From Patescibacteria group bacterium (GTDB lineage Bacteria > Patescibacteriota > Patescibacteriia > 2-12-FULL-60-25): DNA of 64,000 bases. Position numbers and translations under genes: made by a program. The notes under the pieces are model-generated. The model ran no database searches. It had not been told where the DNA came from and was given only the letters and a program-made list of their open reading frames with translations. Of this stretch, positions 1 through 7,599 are shown one piece after another. How positions within the stretch are numbered: position 1 is the stretch's first letter; every line of letters starts with the position of its first letter. Where the stretch lies: NCBI GenBank assembly GCA_028715505.1, contig JAQURS010000001.1:124001-188000 (forward strand), given 5' to 3'.

Positions 1-2
1 CT

Positions 3-1241
3 GAGCAAGGATTAGCACAGGCTTTCCCTCCGGCAGTTGATGTCTTTGCCCTTTGGGCAATCTTGTATGAGTTGCTGACCAGCCGTCGGCCGTACGTGCA
101 CAAGATGCACCCCATCCCCGAGACGTACGCCGAACACTGCATCAAGGTCTGGCCACAGGTCCAAAGCGGCGAGCTCAAGCTCGAGCCGGCCGCGACCTTC
201 AATGGCAAAGTGACGCCCGAGTTGGACGCCATGATTGCCAGAGGTTTGGCGGGCAAGCCGGCTGATCGGCCCACCATGGAAGAGTCCAGGGATTTCCTGA
301 AGCGCTTCTGGGAGCAATTGGGTCCGGAGCAGGACGAGAAGGACCATCACGTGGTGGTGCCTAGCTCGATTCCGCCTCGCCCCAATCCCTTCGCCGAGAC
401 CATGGCCACTCCGGTCTCCGTCGCGATCAACAAGATCGCGGAAGCCAAGCTGGCGACCAGGACGATGCTTGGGTTGGGCATAGCTCAACCTAGGTTACCG
501 ACTGGTCTGACCAGGGAAGCGCTCAAGACGGCCAGCAAGCACCTCAAGCCCGTTCCGGTCAGGATCAACTACGTTGACCAGCCGCCGACCGTCTCCAAGA
601 CGGCAGCGACCCTCGTAAGGCAGGCACCGGCACAAGCCGAAAAGCCCGCAGATCCTCAACCGGCTTCGAGAAGGGGCAAGATCGCCAAGAAGGCCAAACC
701 GCAATCGGTGGTTGTGCCGCTTCCGTTGCCCGCGCCTCAGGAACCTGTTCGGCCGAGCCAGCCCGAGCTCCAAGCTCCGGTTGTCCCGCCGATCATGGCG
801 CCATTGCCGCAGGCCGCGATACCGAGTCGGATCAATACGGTGACGGTGCCGTCCTTGCGCCGCGAAACGGCCAAGCGGCCTGCTCCGCGTTTCAGCTCGG
901 CCTTGCCGGTCCTGATCGTCTGCCTGTTGATCACGGGAATCGGTTGGGCAACTTCTTCATCTTGGTTGCCGCAAATGAAAGCCCTCTTTAGCTTCCAGGC
1001 GAGCGCGAGCTCGGCACAAGCTCCGACTGAATCGGCCGCGCCCTCGCAGCCCATTCCGGTTACACCGGCCACCAGCCAACCGCCGCGAGCCATTCCCATC
1101 GTTCCGGTCAACCCAACCGCGCACCTTCCAACTACGCCTGCCAGGCCCAGAACCTACGGCAAGCATCCTCGTGGGACGGTCACCGAAGGCAATGTCGAAG
1201 GACTGCCTCCGGGTGCCGCGCCGCCCATCGAAAACCCCTAA
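3..1241 (+). CDS. Ser/Thr protein kinase, C-terminal part, membrane anchored (5' partial)
   Basis: The frame is open from base 3 with no stop, so the start lies outside the window. The first about 30 residues hold DVFALW followed by LYELLTSRRPY, which matches Hanks kinase subdomain IX (invariant Asp of the F helix). PADRPT about 50 residues later matches subdomain XI with its conserved Arg. After the kinase lobe comes a long Pro/Ala-rich linker, one hydrophobic segment near residues 302-320 (VLIVCLLITGIGW) and a Pro/Ser/Thr-rich tail that would lie outside the cell. This is the layout of a receptor-type bacterial kinase, but no PASTA or other known sensor domain is visible in the tail. A terminator follows. 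The ATP-binding and catalytic loops are not in the window, so activity cannot be judged. Confidence 0.8.
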   Translation, partial: EQGLAQAFPPAVDVFALWAILYELLTSRRPYVHKMHPIPETYAEHCIKVWPQVQSGELKLEPAATFNGKVTPELDAMIARGLAGKPADRPTMEESRDFLKRFWEQLGPEQDEKDHHVVVPSSIPPRPNPFAETMATPVSVAINKIAEAKLATRTMLGLGIAQPRLPTGLTREALKTASKHLKPVPVRINYVDQPPTVSKTAATLVRQAPAQAEKPADPQPASRRGKIAKKAKPQSVVVPLPLPAPQEPVRPSQPELQAPVVPPIMAPLPQAAIPSRINTVTVPSLRRETAKRPAPRFSSALPVLIVCLLITGIGWATSSSWLPQMKALFSFQASASSAQAPTESAAPSQPIPVTPATSQPPRAIPIVPVNPTAHLPTTPARPRTYGKHPRGTVTEGNVEGLPPGAAPPIENP

Positions 1242-1267
1242 CGTCTTCGCCGTCCTGGCGAACGACG

Positions 1268-1306
1268 AACTCCCGATCCAACCATCCTCGGATCAGGGAG
1301 TTTTTT
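1268..1306 (+). terminator. Intrinsic terminator of the kinase gene
   Basis: The arms AACTCCC-GATCC and GGATC-GGGAGTT form a stem with one mismatch around a 9-base loop, followed by TTTTT. It begins 27 bases after the kinase stop. Confidence 0.85.
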
Positions 1307-1312
1307 CGTTAT

Positions 1313-1335
1313 AAAAAATGACGCAGGTCGCGTCA
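1313..1335 (-). terminator. Terminator of the zinc-repeat gene
   Basis: On the minus strand TGACGC, loop GACCT, GCGTCA is followed by TTTTTT. The stop codon of the gene (1333-1335) is part of the first arm. Confidence 0.8.
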
Positions 1336-1821
1336 GTATTGGCCTGATCCCCAGAACGTGGACCAGATAGATCTACTCGAATTGCGCGGGGGATCAGGAG
1401 GAGGGTGAAGGTGCGATTCAACGCATTTGCCATTTACGAAAGCGCGGTCAAACCGGCATTCGCGGCACCAGGTGACGACGTGCTTGGTGCATTTGTCATT
1501 GGCCGTACGAGGCGTCATCTCTTTGCACTTGTCGCAGTACTTGACCTCGTGTTCCTGGCATTGGCCGCCCCGATGCTTCGTGTTGCGGTTGCAAACTCGG
1601 CAGAATTCTTGCTTGGGAGCGTTGCGGACCGGCTTGGGCATGCGCGCCCTAATGATGGCCTCGGCCTTCTCGCCGCCCAAGAGGTCGTTGACGACGGCCT
1701 TCCGGAGTTCGCTTCGGGATTTGAAATTGGAGCGCGTCTGTGTAGCCTTCCGAACCCTGCTCAGGATTTGGCGCACGCACCGTCGCTTGTTCTTGCTCAA
1801 TCGGGTGTAATTCTCAGCCAT
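1333..1821 (-). CDS. Small basic protein with three tandem CxxC-C-H zinc-binding repeats
   Basis: 162 residues, family not recognised. The N-terminal 70 residues are Arg/Lys-rich and likely helical. Residues about 73-138 hold three back-to-back units of the form C-x2-C-x(10-11)-C-x(2-3)-H, starting FCRVC, YCDKC and WCREC, each able to bind one zinc ion through three Cys and one His. A Pro-rich tail ends the protein. The start is set by AAGGAGGT placed 3 bases before the ATG. The basic head plus zinc knuckles suggests nucleic-acid binding, which is an inference. It is transcribed away from ruvA and has its own terminator, as do the other Shine-Dalgarno-led orphan genes here. Confidence 0.75.
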   Translation of the reverse strand: MAENYTRLSKNKRRCVRQILSRVRKATQTRSNFKSRSELRKAVVNDLLGGEKAEAIIRARMPKPVRNAPKQEFCRVCNRNTKHRGGQCQEHEVKYCDKCKEMTPRTANDKCTKHVVTWCRECRFDRAFVNGKCVESHLHPPPDPPRNSSRSIWSTFWGSGQY

Positions 1822-1870
1822 GGTACCTCCTTGGAGTTGAACACCGCCGGTAATTTAATGGCAGATGGCT

Positions 1871-1899
1871 TTTACGTCAAGCGGCATCTGCGGTATGCT
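1871..1899 (+). promoter_or_regulatory. Promoter of ruvA
   Basis: TTTACG, 17 bases, TATGCT; the -10 box ends 9 bases before the ruvA ATG and no ribosome-binding site is present, so the mRNA is probably leaderless or nearly so. Confidence 0.6.
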
Positions 1900-1908
1900 G
1901 TAGCCCGT

Positions 1909-2466
1909 ATGTTGGTCACTTTGCAGGGCAGGATTACCGAAGTTTTTTTGGATTTTTTTATTTTGGAAGTCAGTGGCCTTGGCTACCGTTTGAGGGCGCA
2001 TACCGGCACTTTATCTAACCTTTCGGTCGGCGGGGACAAGCGGGTTTATTTGCACGAGCAGATCCGCGAAGACGCTTATGACCTGTACGCTTTTTTGAGC
2101 ATGGATGAATTGGAATTTTTTGAAAAACTTTTAAGCGTTTCGGGTGTCGGGCCCAAAGTCGCCATGGCGGTTTGCGCGGCCGCGCCGCTCGATAATTTAA
2201 AATCCAGGTTGGCGCAGGGCGACGCGGATTGGCTGGCGTCATTGCCAGGGCTTGGCAAAAAAACAGCGCAAAAAATCGTACTTGAGCTCAAAGGTAAATT
2301 GGTGGAGGTTGGCGTCGCGAGCGATGTTGACCGCGAATTAATTGAGGCTTTGACCAATCTCGGTTACACGGCTTTTCAAGCGCGTGAAGCGGCTAAAAAA
2401 GTTCCGGTCGAAACGGGTGATACTTCCGTCCGCCTTCGCGCCACCTTGAAACTCTTGAGCAAATAA
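1909..2466 (+). CDS. ruvA: Holliday junction branch migration protein RuvA
   Basis: 185 residues, close to the usual 190-200. RuvA binds four-way junctions as a tetramer and loads the RuvB motor in recombinational repair. Residues 1-62 form the OB-fold domain (GRITEVFLDFFILEVSGLGY). Two helix-hairpin-helix motifs follow, VSGVGPKVA at 77-85 and LPGLGKKTAQKI at 112-123. The last about 45 residues form the RuvB-contacting domain III. The frame stays open further upstream to 1405, but that stretch is antisense to the zinc-repeat gene; the ATG at 1909 fits family N termini and sits 9 bases after a -10 box. The FemAB gene follows after 29 bases in the same direction. Confidence 0.95.
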   Translation: MLVTLQGRITEVFLDFFILEVSGLGYRLRAHTGTLSNLSVGGDKRVYLHEQIREDAYDLYAFLSMDELEFFEKLLSVSGVGPKVAMAVCAAAPLDNLKSRLAQGDADWLASLPGLGKKTAQKIVLELKGKLVEVGVASDVDRELIEALTNLGYTAFQAREAAKKVPVETGDTSVRLRATLKLLSK

Positions 2467-2495
2467 ACTCTTTCTAGTTTCCACTTTCTAGTGTT

Positions 2496-3527
2496 ATGCA
2501 TTTATTGGAGGTAAATGATCCGGCTAATTGGGAGATTTTCCAACTCAAACAGCCTTGGACCCAATTCACCCAATCTTGGGCTTGGGGCGAGTTCAGGCGG
2601 TCGCTTGGTTATCCTGTGCGCCGTTTCGCTTTGGCGGATGACAGCGGAGATTGGCTTTGCGCCGTGCAGGGCGAATATCGAAAAAAGATTTTAGGTTTGG
2701 GATATTGGTACGCCTCGCGCGGCCCGGTCATCTCGCCCAAAGTCAGCCGGGAAAATTATCGCGCTTTGATTTCCCATTTGATCAGCTTGATGGCGGAAAA
2801 GGGGAGATTGCCCCGCAGTTTGTTTTGGCGTTTTGAGCCGGTCGTCCGGGTTGAATCGCAAACCAGAGACCTCTCTCCAAGGTTCATCCGATCGCTCTCG
2901 CTTGATCCTTCGAGCACGAATTTGCTCGATTTGACGCAATCGGAGGAACAACTGCTTTCGCGCATGCACGAGAAAACCCGTTACAACATCAAAATCGCCA
3001 CACGCCACGGCGTGAAAACCAGGGTTACTTCGCACCCGGCTGACATTGACCAGTTTTTGAAACTTATGCGTGAAACGGAAACGCGGGCGGGCTTTGTCCA
3101 ACATTCGTCGAACTATATTTATAAGACTTTGCAGACTTTAGCCGCCGCTAAAATGGCGCGCCTTCGGGTGGCGGAACTGAACGGCGCTATGCTGGCCGCC
3201 AACTTTGAAATCGTTTACGGCCAAACCCTGACTTACCTTTACGGCGCGTCTTCGCACCTCGTGCGCCAAGCCATGGCGCCGTACGCTTTGCATTGGGACG
3301 CCATTAGGGCCGCCAAACAGGAAGGTAATAAAATCTACGATTTTTGGGGAGTGAACCCCGCCAATATCTCTTCGCCTTTGTATAAAAAATCTTGGGAAGG
3401 CATTACGCGTTTTAAGAACGGTTGGGGAGGCAAACAGGTGGATTTGATCGGCACTTGGGACTTGCCCATGAACATGACTCTATATAATTTGATTTTCATG
3501 CGCCGGATGCTTTCCGGTCGTGGGTAA
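2496..3527 (+). CDS. FemAB/FemX-type peptidoglycan bridge aminoacyltransferase
   Basis: 343 residues, the usual length for the family. Fem enzymes use aminoacyl-tRNA to add residues to the peptide stem of lipid II at the inner face of the membrane. Visible family features are the N-terminal WTQFTQSWAWGEFRRSLGY, the basic EKTRYNIKIATRHG region near residue 160, and the C-terminal YALHWDAIRAAKQEG and YDFWGV of the second GNAT lobe. No long coiled-coil arm is apparent. The gene has no ribosome-binding site and is likely cotranscribed with ruvA. Which residue it adds cannot be read from the sequence. With the Ddl ligase at 46.7 kb it shows that the cell makes a cross-linked wall. Confidence 0.88.
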   Translation: MHLLEVNDPANWEIFQLKQPWTQFTQSWAWGEFRRSLGYPVRRFALADDSGDWLCAVQGEYRKKILGLGYWYASRGPVISPKVSRENYRALISHLISLMAEKGRLPRSLFWRFEPVVRVESQTRDLSPRFIRSLSLDPSSTNLLDLTQSEEQLLSRMHEKTRYNIKIATRHGVKTRVTSHPADIDQFLKLMRETETRAGFVQHSSNYIYKTLQTLAAAKMARLRVAELNGAMLAANFEIVYGQTLTYLYGASSHLVRQAMAPYALHWDAIRAAKQEGNKIYDFWGVNPANISSPLYKKSWEGITRFKNGWGGKQVDLIGTWDLPMNMTLYNLIFMRRMLSGRG

Positions 3528-3528
3528 T

Positions 3529-3555
3529 AAAAAACCGGCGTTAGCAGTTCGCCGG
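3529..3555 (-). terminator. Terminator of the 3541-4170 gene
   Basis: On the minus strand CCGGCG, loop AACTGCTAA, CGCCGG is followed by TTTTTT. The stop codon TAA of the gene lies in the hairpin loop. Confidence 0.8.
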
Positions 3556-4170
3556 GATCGCAAGGGTGTTGATTGGCATGGCCGAGACGGACTCAGCCTT
3601 ATTCGGCTTGAAGTCGGCAGGCAACACTAGAGGTGTTTTGAGCCATCGCGTGTATGCTTCACGCATCTCTTCGTAGGCTTGGGCATCAAAGACCAGAACG
3701 AGTCCGCCGGGCGCGTGGGGAGAGGTAGAGCAGGTAACCTTCGCGCCGCGATGCATTGGGTGAACTTCGCCTTTATTCGTCTTTTTCCAGTAGAAGTAAA
3801 CCCGGAATTCATATCCTTCGCGGATGAGCGTGGCGATTAAGGCGCGTTGCTTGGCCTCGATATCCCACCAGAAGAAATCCCGGATTACGATTTCGTATGT
3901 TGCGGCGAAGAGAATCAATTTGAATACGATTTTCCAAACCGCGACCAGCGAGGGAACGCTCTGGGACGAGGGAAGATCCTCTGTCAGGAAGAGTTCGAAC
4001 TGCCTAGGATAGTCGCTCGGATCCTTCCCGTTCGTCTGCAGGGCAGCTCGCTTGTCCGCGTCGTCCGGTCGGTCCAACACCAGTTTTTGGTAGACGGCCG
4101 CGAAATATTTGGGATCGTTGATGTCGCCGCCCGCGAGGGCCTGAACTATGTCTTCGTGCCTAAAGAGCAT
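3541..4170 (-). CDS. Uncharacterised orphan protein, 209 aa
   Basis: No family recognised. The protein has a mainly helical N half, one moderately hydrophobic stretch (VWKIVFKLILFAATYEIVI, about residues 78-96) and a C half with alternating strands (YEFRVYFYWKK, GGLVLVFDAQAYEEM). It may be soluble or attached to the membrane through the one hydrophobic segment. The start is fixed by GGAGG five bases before the ATG. It is a single-gene unit with its own terminator, converging on femAB. The strong ribosome-binding site sets it apart from the leaderless core genes. Confidence 0.65.
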   Translation of the reverse strand: MLFRHEDIVQALAGGDINDPKYFAAVYQKLVLDRPDDADKRAALQTNGKDPSDYPRQFELFLTEDLPSSQSVPSLVAVWKIVFKLILFAATYEIVIRDFFWWDIEAKQRALIATLIREGYEFRVYFYWKKTNKGEVHPMHRGAKVTCSTSPHAPGGLVLVFDAQAYEEMREAYTRWLKTPLVLPADFKPNKAESVSAMPINTLAIPANC

Positions 4171-4250
4171 GGTTGCCTCCGTGCCAATCCGGCGAATAAC
4201 AGCCGAGGTTTGGTTGAAATCGAAAGCGAGGCGGACATCTTAGCTAATAA

Positions 4251-4280
4251 ATCAAAAACCGCCAAGAGGCGGTTTTTGAT
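4251..4280. terminator. Bidirectional terminator
   Basis: Perfect inverted repeat ATCAAAAACCGCC / GGCGGTTTTTGAT with an AAGA loop, giving a T-run on either strand. It ends the cupin gene on the minus strand. Confidence 0.85.
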
Positions 4281-4292
4281 TTATGCTGACAA

Positions 4293-4673
4293 TTATTTGG
4301 TGGCTTCGGCCGCGTCAGCCTCGGCTTTTGTTTGGTGAACGGTGCCCACCGGATGTTCGGGCGGCGCGTAAACGCTGATGATCTTAAGATCTTCGTTGCC
4401 GGTGTTTATGAAGTTGTGCTTTGTGCCCAACGGTATGGCGTACATGGATCCGATCTCAATTGGCGATTCCGCTTCTTCGATGACGGCTTTACCTGTGCCG
4501 GCCACGAAGATTAGTATTTGGTCCGTGTCGGTATGGGTTTCCAAGCCCACTTCGCCGCCCGGCGGAATGCTCATGAGCGTTACCTGCGAACCGGTCATGG
4601 TGACAATCTCCTTGCGGAAAAAAGCGTTAGCCTTGGCGTCGCTGAAGACGTTGGCATGGAAAGCTTGAGGCAT
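4293..4673 (-). CDS. Single-domain cupin protein
   Basis: 126 residues forming one cupin barrel (Cupin_2 type). Motif 1 is PGGEVGLETHTDTDQ, with H47, D49 and Q52 as likely metal ligands in place of the usual HxH and E. Motif 2 is PLGTKHNFINTG, with H86 as the last ligand. Family members bind a divalent metal and act as small isomerases, dioxygenases or sugar-binding proteins; the substrate cannot be told. The final about 20 residues are Ala/Glu-rich and probably disordered. No ribosome-binding site precedes the ATG. It is followed by the bidirectional terminator. Confidence 0.85.
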   Translation of the reverse strand: MPQAFHANVFSDAKANAFFRKEIVTMTGSQVTLMSIPPGGEVGLETHTDTDQILIFVAGTGKAVIEEAESPIEIGSMYAIPLGTKHNFINTGNEDLKIISVYAPPEHPVGTVHQTKAEADAAEATK

Positions 4674-4855
4674 ATGGTGATAGGTTAGAGTTTAAGCAAA
4701 GGCTAGCATAACACACTGAAAGGGGATAATAGAAAAGTGACGGTATTGATATAAGTGCATATCGCGTCGAGTTGCAGGAAACAGTAATTTGCACGATAAG
4801 AAATCTATGCGTAAAATTCGATTATTGATCAAGCCCAATAAGGAGATGTCTTCAA

Positions 4856-5050
4856 ATGCAAACGTCCGATTCGCCCCCCGCATCCAAGATGCCGCTCAGT
4901 AAGGCTCTGACCTTGCTTAAGGAGGCCCATCGCTCTCAACAACTCGTTCTTTTTAGACCCTCAAGAGCGCGCTATCCAAAACCTGAAAGAAACGATGAAC
5001 CCTGTTCATCAGAAATCTGGTTTCATTTCATCACGGGTCCTCTCCGGTGA
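4856..5050 (+). CDS. Small orphan gene, possibly frameshifted
   Basis: 64 residues, not recognised. AAGGAG lies 10 bases before the ATG and an intrinsic terminator follows 18 bases after the stop, which supports a real transcript. The first 33 residues, ending LSKALTLLKEAHRSQQLVLF, look like ordinary protein, but the rest is Pro/Arg-rich and odd. In the +1 frame from the T-run at about 4950 the reading continues LDPQERAIQNLKETMNP and stops at 5096, which looks more protein-like. Removing one T from the run would join the two. Either the first frame is right, or there is a sequencing error or decay in the T-run. Confidence 0.45.
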   Translation: MQTSDSPPASKMPLSKALTLLKEAHRSQQLVLFRPSRARYPKPERNDEPCSSEIWFHFITGPLR

Positions 5051-5067
5051 TCCGCCTCACGTCTTCC

Positions 5068-5092
5068 ACTCGCTTTTCAAAGCGGGTTTTTT
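5068..5092 (+). terminator. Intrinsic terminator
   Basis: ACTCGCTTT, loop TC, AAAGCGGGT (one G-T pair) followed by TTTTT. It ends the small gene at 4856. If the +1 frame is the true one, the hairpin overlaps its last codons. Confidence 0.7.
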
Positions 5093-5195
5093 ATAATGTA
5101 ATACCTTCAATTCGGCTGGCACGTTTAACTACCATTGCACGATCCATCCGAGCATGACAGACATGGTAACGGTTACGAGCAGCTAAACGCGCGAA

Positions 5196-5226
5196 GCAAA
5201 AACAGCCTTTCGGGGCTGTTTTTTTA
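5196..5226. terminator. Bidirectional terminator
   Basis: AACAGCC, a 6-base loop, GGCTGTT, with T-runs on both sides. It closes the TrmB-type gene on the minus strand. Confidence 0.8.
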
Positions 5227-5230
5227 AGTC

Positions 5231-6784
5231 TCACGCATGGGACCACAATTCTTCAAAATAATCGTTGTAACTTTGCACCAGTTGGGGATTGGTTGACATG
5301 AACATCACAGGTTCATCACCTGCCCAGCTCGTAACTACGACTTTTTTTCCGTACAGCCACACTACATTTGGATTTTTAGCCATGGACAAAGTGTATTTTG
5401 TCTGCGTCCAGGGAAAACGGGTGATGCCGTGGCCACGCACGCCAGGATCAACGATATTTCTCCAGCGCACGCCGGGCGTGACTTTGATTTTTTCCAATAC
5501 GGGTTTGAATAAGTTGGGATATTGATCCATGAAATAACCCCGTGCTCCTATGTATCGCAGCTCTTTAGCTTCCACTGCTTCTAAAAATATTTCTTGCAAG
5601 GCCTTTGGTCCTTTAAGGATGTAAGATTCCTGATCCCAGAGGTAATCAAAATGGGCTTGGAAACTTTCGTGCAGGCCGGGTTGGTCGAAATGGATTATTG
5701 TCGGCACCTCGCCCATAATGGCCATGCAGACTTTATTGCCGTAGATATAGATCTGCGTGGGATTCTTAGGCGAAGTCGTGAGCGGCTTGATTGAGCTTAG
5801 TTTGCCATCAGGATCTCCCGCATCTGCAAAGAGCTTCTTTATTTGATCAATGGATTCGGTATAAGCCAGCATCCTTAATTTGACTCCTTTCTTAACGCGT
5901 TGTTTATGGTACTCGCCGTAGAGATCGACCGCCTCTTTTCCCATCATCCCGAAAGCGGCTCCTAAAACAGAGTAGGATTCGCCTGGTTTGAGTTCGTCTA
6001 GTATCTCAAACATGGATTTGCGTAAAGCCTCGGTTCCATTCTCGACTGTTACGTTCTGATTCCAAAGGTACTCGAAGAAATTTTTTAATGCTTCAGATGC
6101 CTCGGGACTATGCATGCTGAAAACAACAGGCTCATGTGCCGGCACGTTAACTACGAAAGTTTGGCCATAAGCCTCGAACCATGCGGGCATATCCTGCTTA
6201 AACGGCAAATACTTGGCTTGGGTCAAAGGCATGGAATTGCGAGTATCCAAATAATCGGTTGGGACCGTGCGGTCGAATAAAATTTTTGATTTTATTCCTT
6301 GCTTGATGCGTTTTTTATGGTAGGGGAGCCAAAGAGCTTCAAAGGCGGGCGTCGAAGAACTACTTGAGCCACCCAAAACGTAGATCGTCTCGTCTGCTGG
6401 TAAATTTAGGCTGCGCTCCCGAGCTTGCACGATGCCCTCCGCTCCTTCGTATAGGCGGATATCTCGGGGTGCCTGCTCCATGATTTTGGATAAGTTTTCA
6501 GCCACGGTTTCGGCCGTACGCCGTTTTGTTTCCATGAGCTCAATTAGATTCTTCGGATTGGTGGCTTCGAATATGGCCACTCCATTTTGCGTAAGCTTGC
6601 TGGCCAATCCTTTGTTTAAAAGATCATCCAGGCAAGTATAAACGATACTCCTGTGTAGTTTAGTGTTTTTAATAATAAGGTTAGCTCGACATTTTTTGGC
6701 TCTAATTAGTTCTAAATAGACCGTGATTTGATTTTCCGTTAAACCAATTTCTGCCAATTTTTCGATAATTTGAGCTATTGTCAT
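5231..6784 (-). CDS. TrmB-family regulator with three tandem effector domains
   Basis: 517 residues, about twice the size of a normal TrmB protein. Residues 1-70 are the TrmB winged helix (GLTENQITVYLELIRAKKC, then the recognition region LHRSIVYTCLDDLLNKGLA). After a short coiled coil come three copies of the C-terminal ligand-binding fold, beginning EGAEGIVQARERS, GTEALRKSMFEIL and GPKALQEIFLEAV. Each ends with a similar helix: FFEYLWNQ, HFDYLWDQ, YFEELWSHA. TrmB proteins sense sugars or other small molecules and repress or activate transport and metabolic genes. No adjacent target gene is apparent. The start is preceded by an AT-rich region with a -10-like TATCTA 7 bases away and no ribosome-binding site. 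Confidence 0.85.
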   Translation of the reverse strand: MTIAQIIEKLAEIGLTENQITVYLELIRAKKCRANLIIKNTKLHRSIVYTCLDDLLNKGLASKLTQNGVAIFEATNPKNLIELMETKRRTAETVAENLSKIMEQAPRDIRLYEGAEGIVQARERSLNLPADETIYVLGGSSSSSTPAFEALWLPYHKKRIKQGIKSKILFDRTVPTDYLDTRNSMPLTQAKYLPFKQDMPAWFEAYGQTFVVNVPAHEPVVFSMHSPEASEALKNFFEYLWNQNVTVENGTEALRKSMFEILDELKPGESYSVLGAAFGMMGKEAVDLYGEYHKQRVKKGVKLRMLAYTESIDQIKKLFADAGDPDGKLSSIKPLTTSPKNPTQIYIYGNKVCMAIMGEVPTIIHFDQPGLHESFQAHFDYLWDQESYILKGPKALQEIFLEAVEAKELRYIGARGYFMDQYPNLFKPVLEKIKVTPGVRWRNIVDPGVRGHGITRFPWTQTKYTLSMAKNPNVVWLYGKKVVVTSWAGDEPVMFMSTNPQLVQSYNDYFEELWSHA

Positions 6785-6890
6785 ATTTATATAGATAAAA
6801 AAATCTCATATTTTTAGCCAAAAGTCAAGAGAATAGTTCAGTTTAATCTTTCATAAATTGACTATTTTTGCTTAACTTAGCCTAAAATTA

Positions 6891-6919
6891 TTGACAAATC
6901 TAAAAAAATAAGATAGATT
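6891..6919 (+). promoter_or_regulatory. Promoter of the 6957 gene
   Basis: TTGACA, 17 bases, TAGATT, giving a leader of about 30 bases that contains AAAGAGG six bases before the ATG. Confidence 0.7.
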
Positions 6920-6956
6920 TGCCAACGAGAAAAGCAATTCGACAAAGAGGTACGCC

Positions 6957-7472
6957 ATGAAGAAAACCAATCTCGTCATTTCCGCCTTGTCCACTTACCT
7001 ACTGGTCAGTCTGCTGCCCACGACCGCCATTGCACAAACCAAAGTTAAGTACGCTTTGATGCCAAATGAAGGTTTCTTGTACAAAGATGGTCAGACTTAC
7101 CCACTTGCGCCTTCGCTTACGCAAGGGATTGCCATTGCGCATAAGTGGGGCAGTTACGGTTGGATTAGCGAGGCAGATGTGGTCTCGCCGTTCACTCAGG
7201 CCAATCCGAGCCTGCAGCTCGTGGTTGGACCGGTGTATTTTCCGATCGATAAGATCTTTCTCGTGCCCAATGGATCCGTTCGGTACAACCCAGAGCAGAA
7301 AGGCGGTAAGGTGGATTCGCTTTCGCTGGGTGTGGGGTTCGTAATCGGATTCGCAGTCTCGAAGGAGATATCATTCGGAGCGGGTTTAGGGGCCATGAAA
7401 GTCGTTTCCGGCGAACCCGGCCCATGGTGCTTTGCCATAGGACCAAAGATGAGTTATACGCTCCCTTTCTGA
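6957..7472 (+). CDS. Secreted protein with beta-barrel-like C terminus
   Basis: 171 residues. The N terminus is a clear Sec signal peptide: MKK, a hydrophobic core (LVISALSTYLLVSLLP) and a likely cut after AIA. The mature part is rich in Gly and in alternating hydrophobic residues (SLSLGVGFVIGFAVSKEISFG), and the last residues MSYTLPF end in Phe, as many outer-membrane beta-barrels do. No family is recognised. In a Patescibacterium without a classical outer membrane such a barrel would be unexpected, so it may simply be a secreted beta-sandwich. It is a monocistronic unit with its own promoter, ribosome-binding site and terminator. Confidence 0.75.
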   Translation: MKKTNLVISALSTYLLVSLLPTTAIAQTKVKYALMPNEGFLYKDGQTYPLAPSLTQGIAIAHKWGSYGWISEADVVSPFTQANPSLQLVVGPVYFPIDKIFLVPNGSVRYNPEQKGGKVDSLSLGVGFVIGFAVSKEISFGAGLGAMKVVSGEPGPWCFAIGPKMSYTLPF

Positions 7473-7485
7473 GAGCCTCGACCCA

Positions 7486-7513
7486 AGCAAGTCATTAAAC
7501 TGCTTTTTATTTT
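7486..7513 (+). terminator. Terminator of the 6957 gene, shared motif
   Basis: AGC(A)AGT, loop CATTAA, ACTGCT is followed by a long T-rich run. The 19-base core is repeated exactly at 33855-33873 behind another orphan gene. Confidence 0.7.
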
Positions 7514-7520
7514 TTTCATA

Positions 7521-7551
7521 AACAAAAACAACCACGCTGTTATGCGCGTGG
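7521..7551 (-). terminator. Terminator, probably of the tRNA-Arg gene before the island inserted
   Basis: On the minus strand CCACGC, an 8-base loop, GCGTGG is followed by TTGTTTTTG. It lies just outside the left island repeat. Joining the two island ends would put it about 8 bases after the tRNA-Arg 3' end. Confidence 0.7.
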
Positions 7552-7557
7552 CTGTTT

Positions 7558-7567
7558 ATGGTGCACC
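7558..7567. repeat. Left direct repeat (candidate attL core)
   Basis: ATGGTGCACC, identical to 12276-12285 at the tRNA-Arg 3' end. Here it is part of the 12-base palindrome ATGGTGCACCAT. Confidence 0.6.
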
Positions 7568-7599
7568 ATACTACTTCGCCTTCGAACATGACCAGCACT

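Noticed and set aside
1405-1908. Longer ruvA with 168 extra N-terminal residues
   Set aside because: The extension is antisense to the zinc-repeat gene and absent from the family; a promoter lies between.
4692-4883. 63-residue minus-strand frame
   Set aside because: No ribosome-binding site, no promoter at the right distance and unlikely composition; overlaps the plus-strand small gene start.
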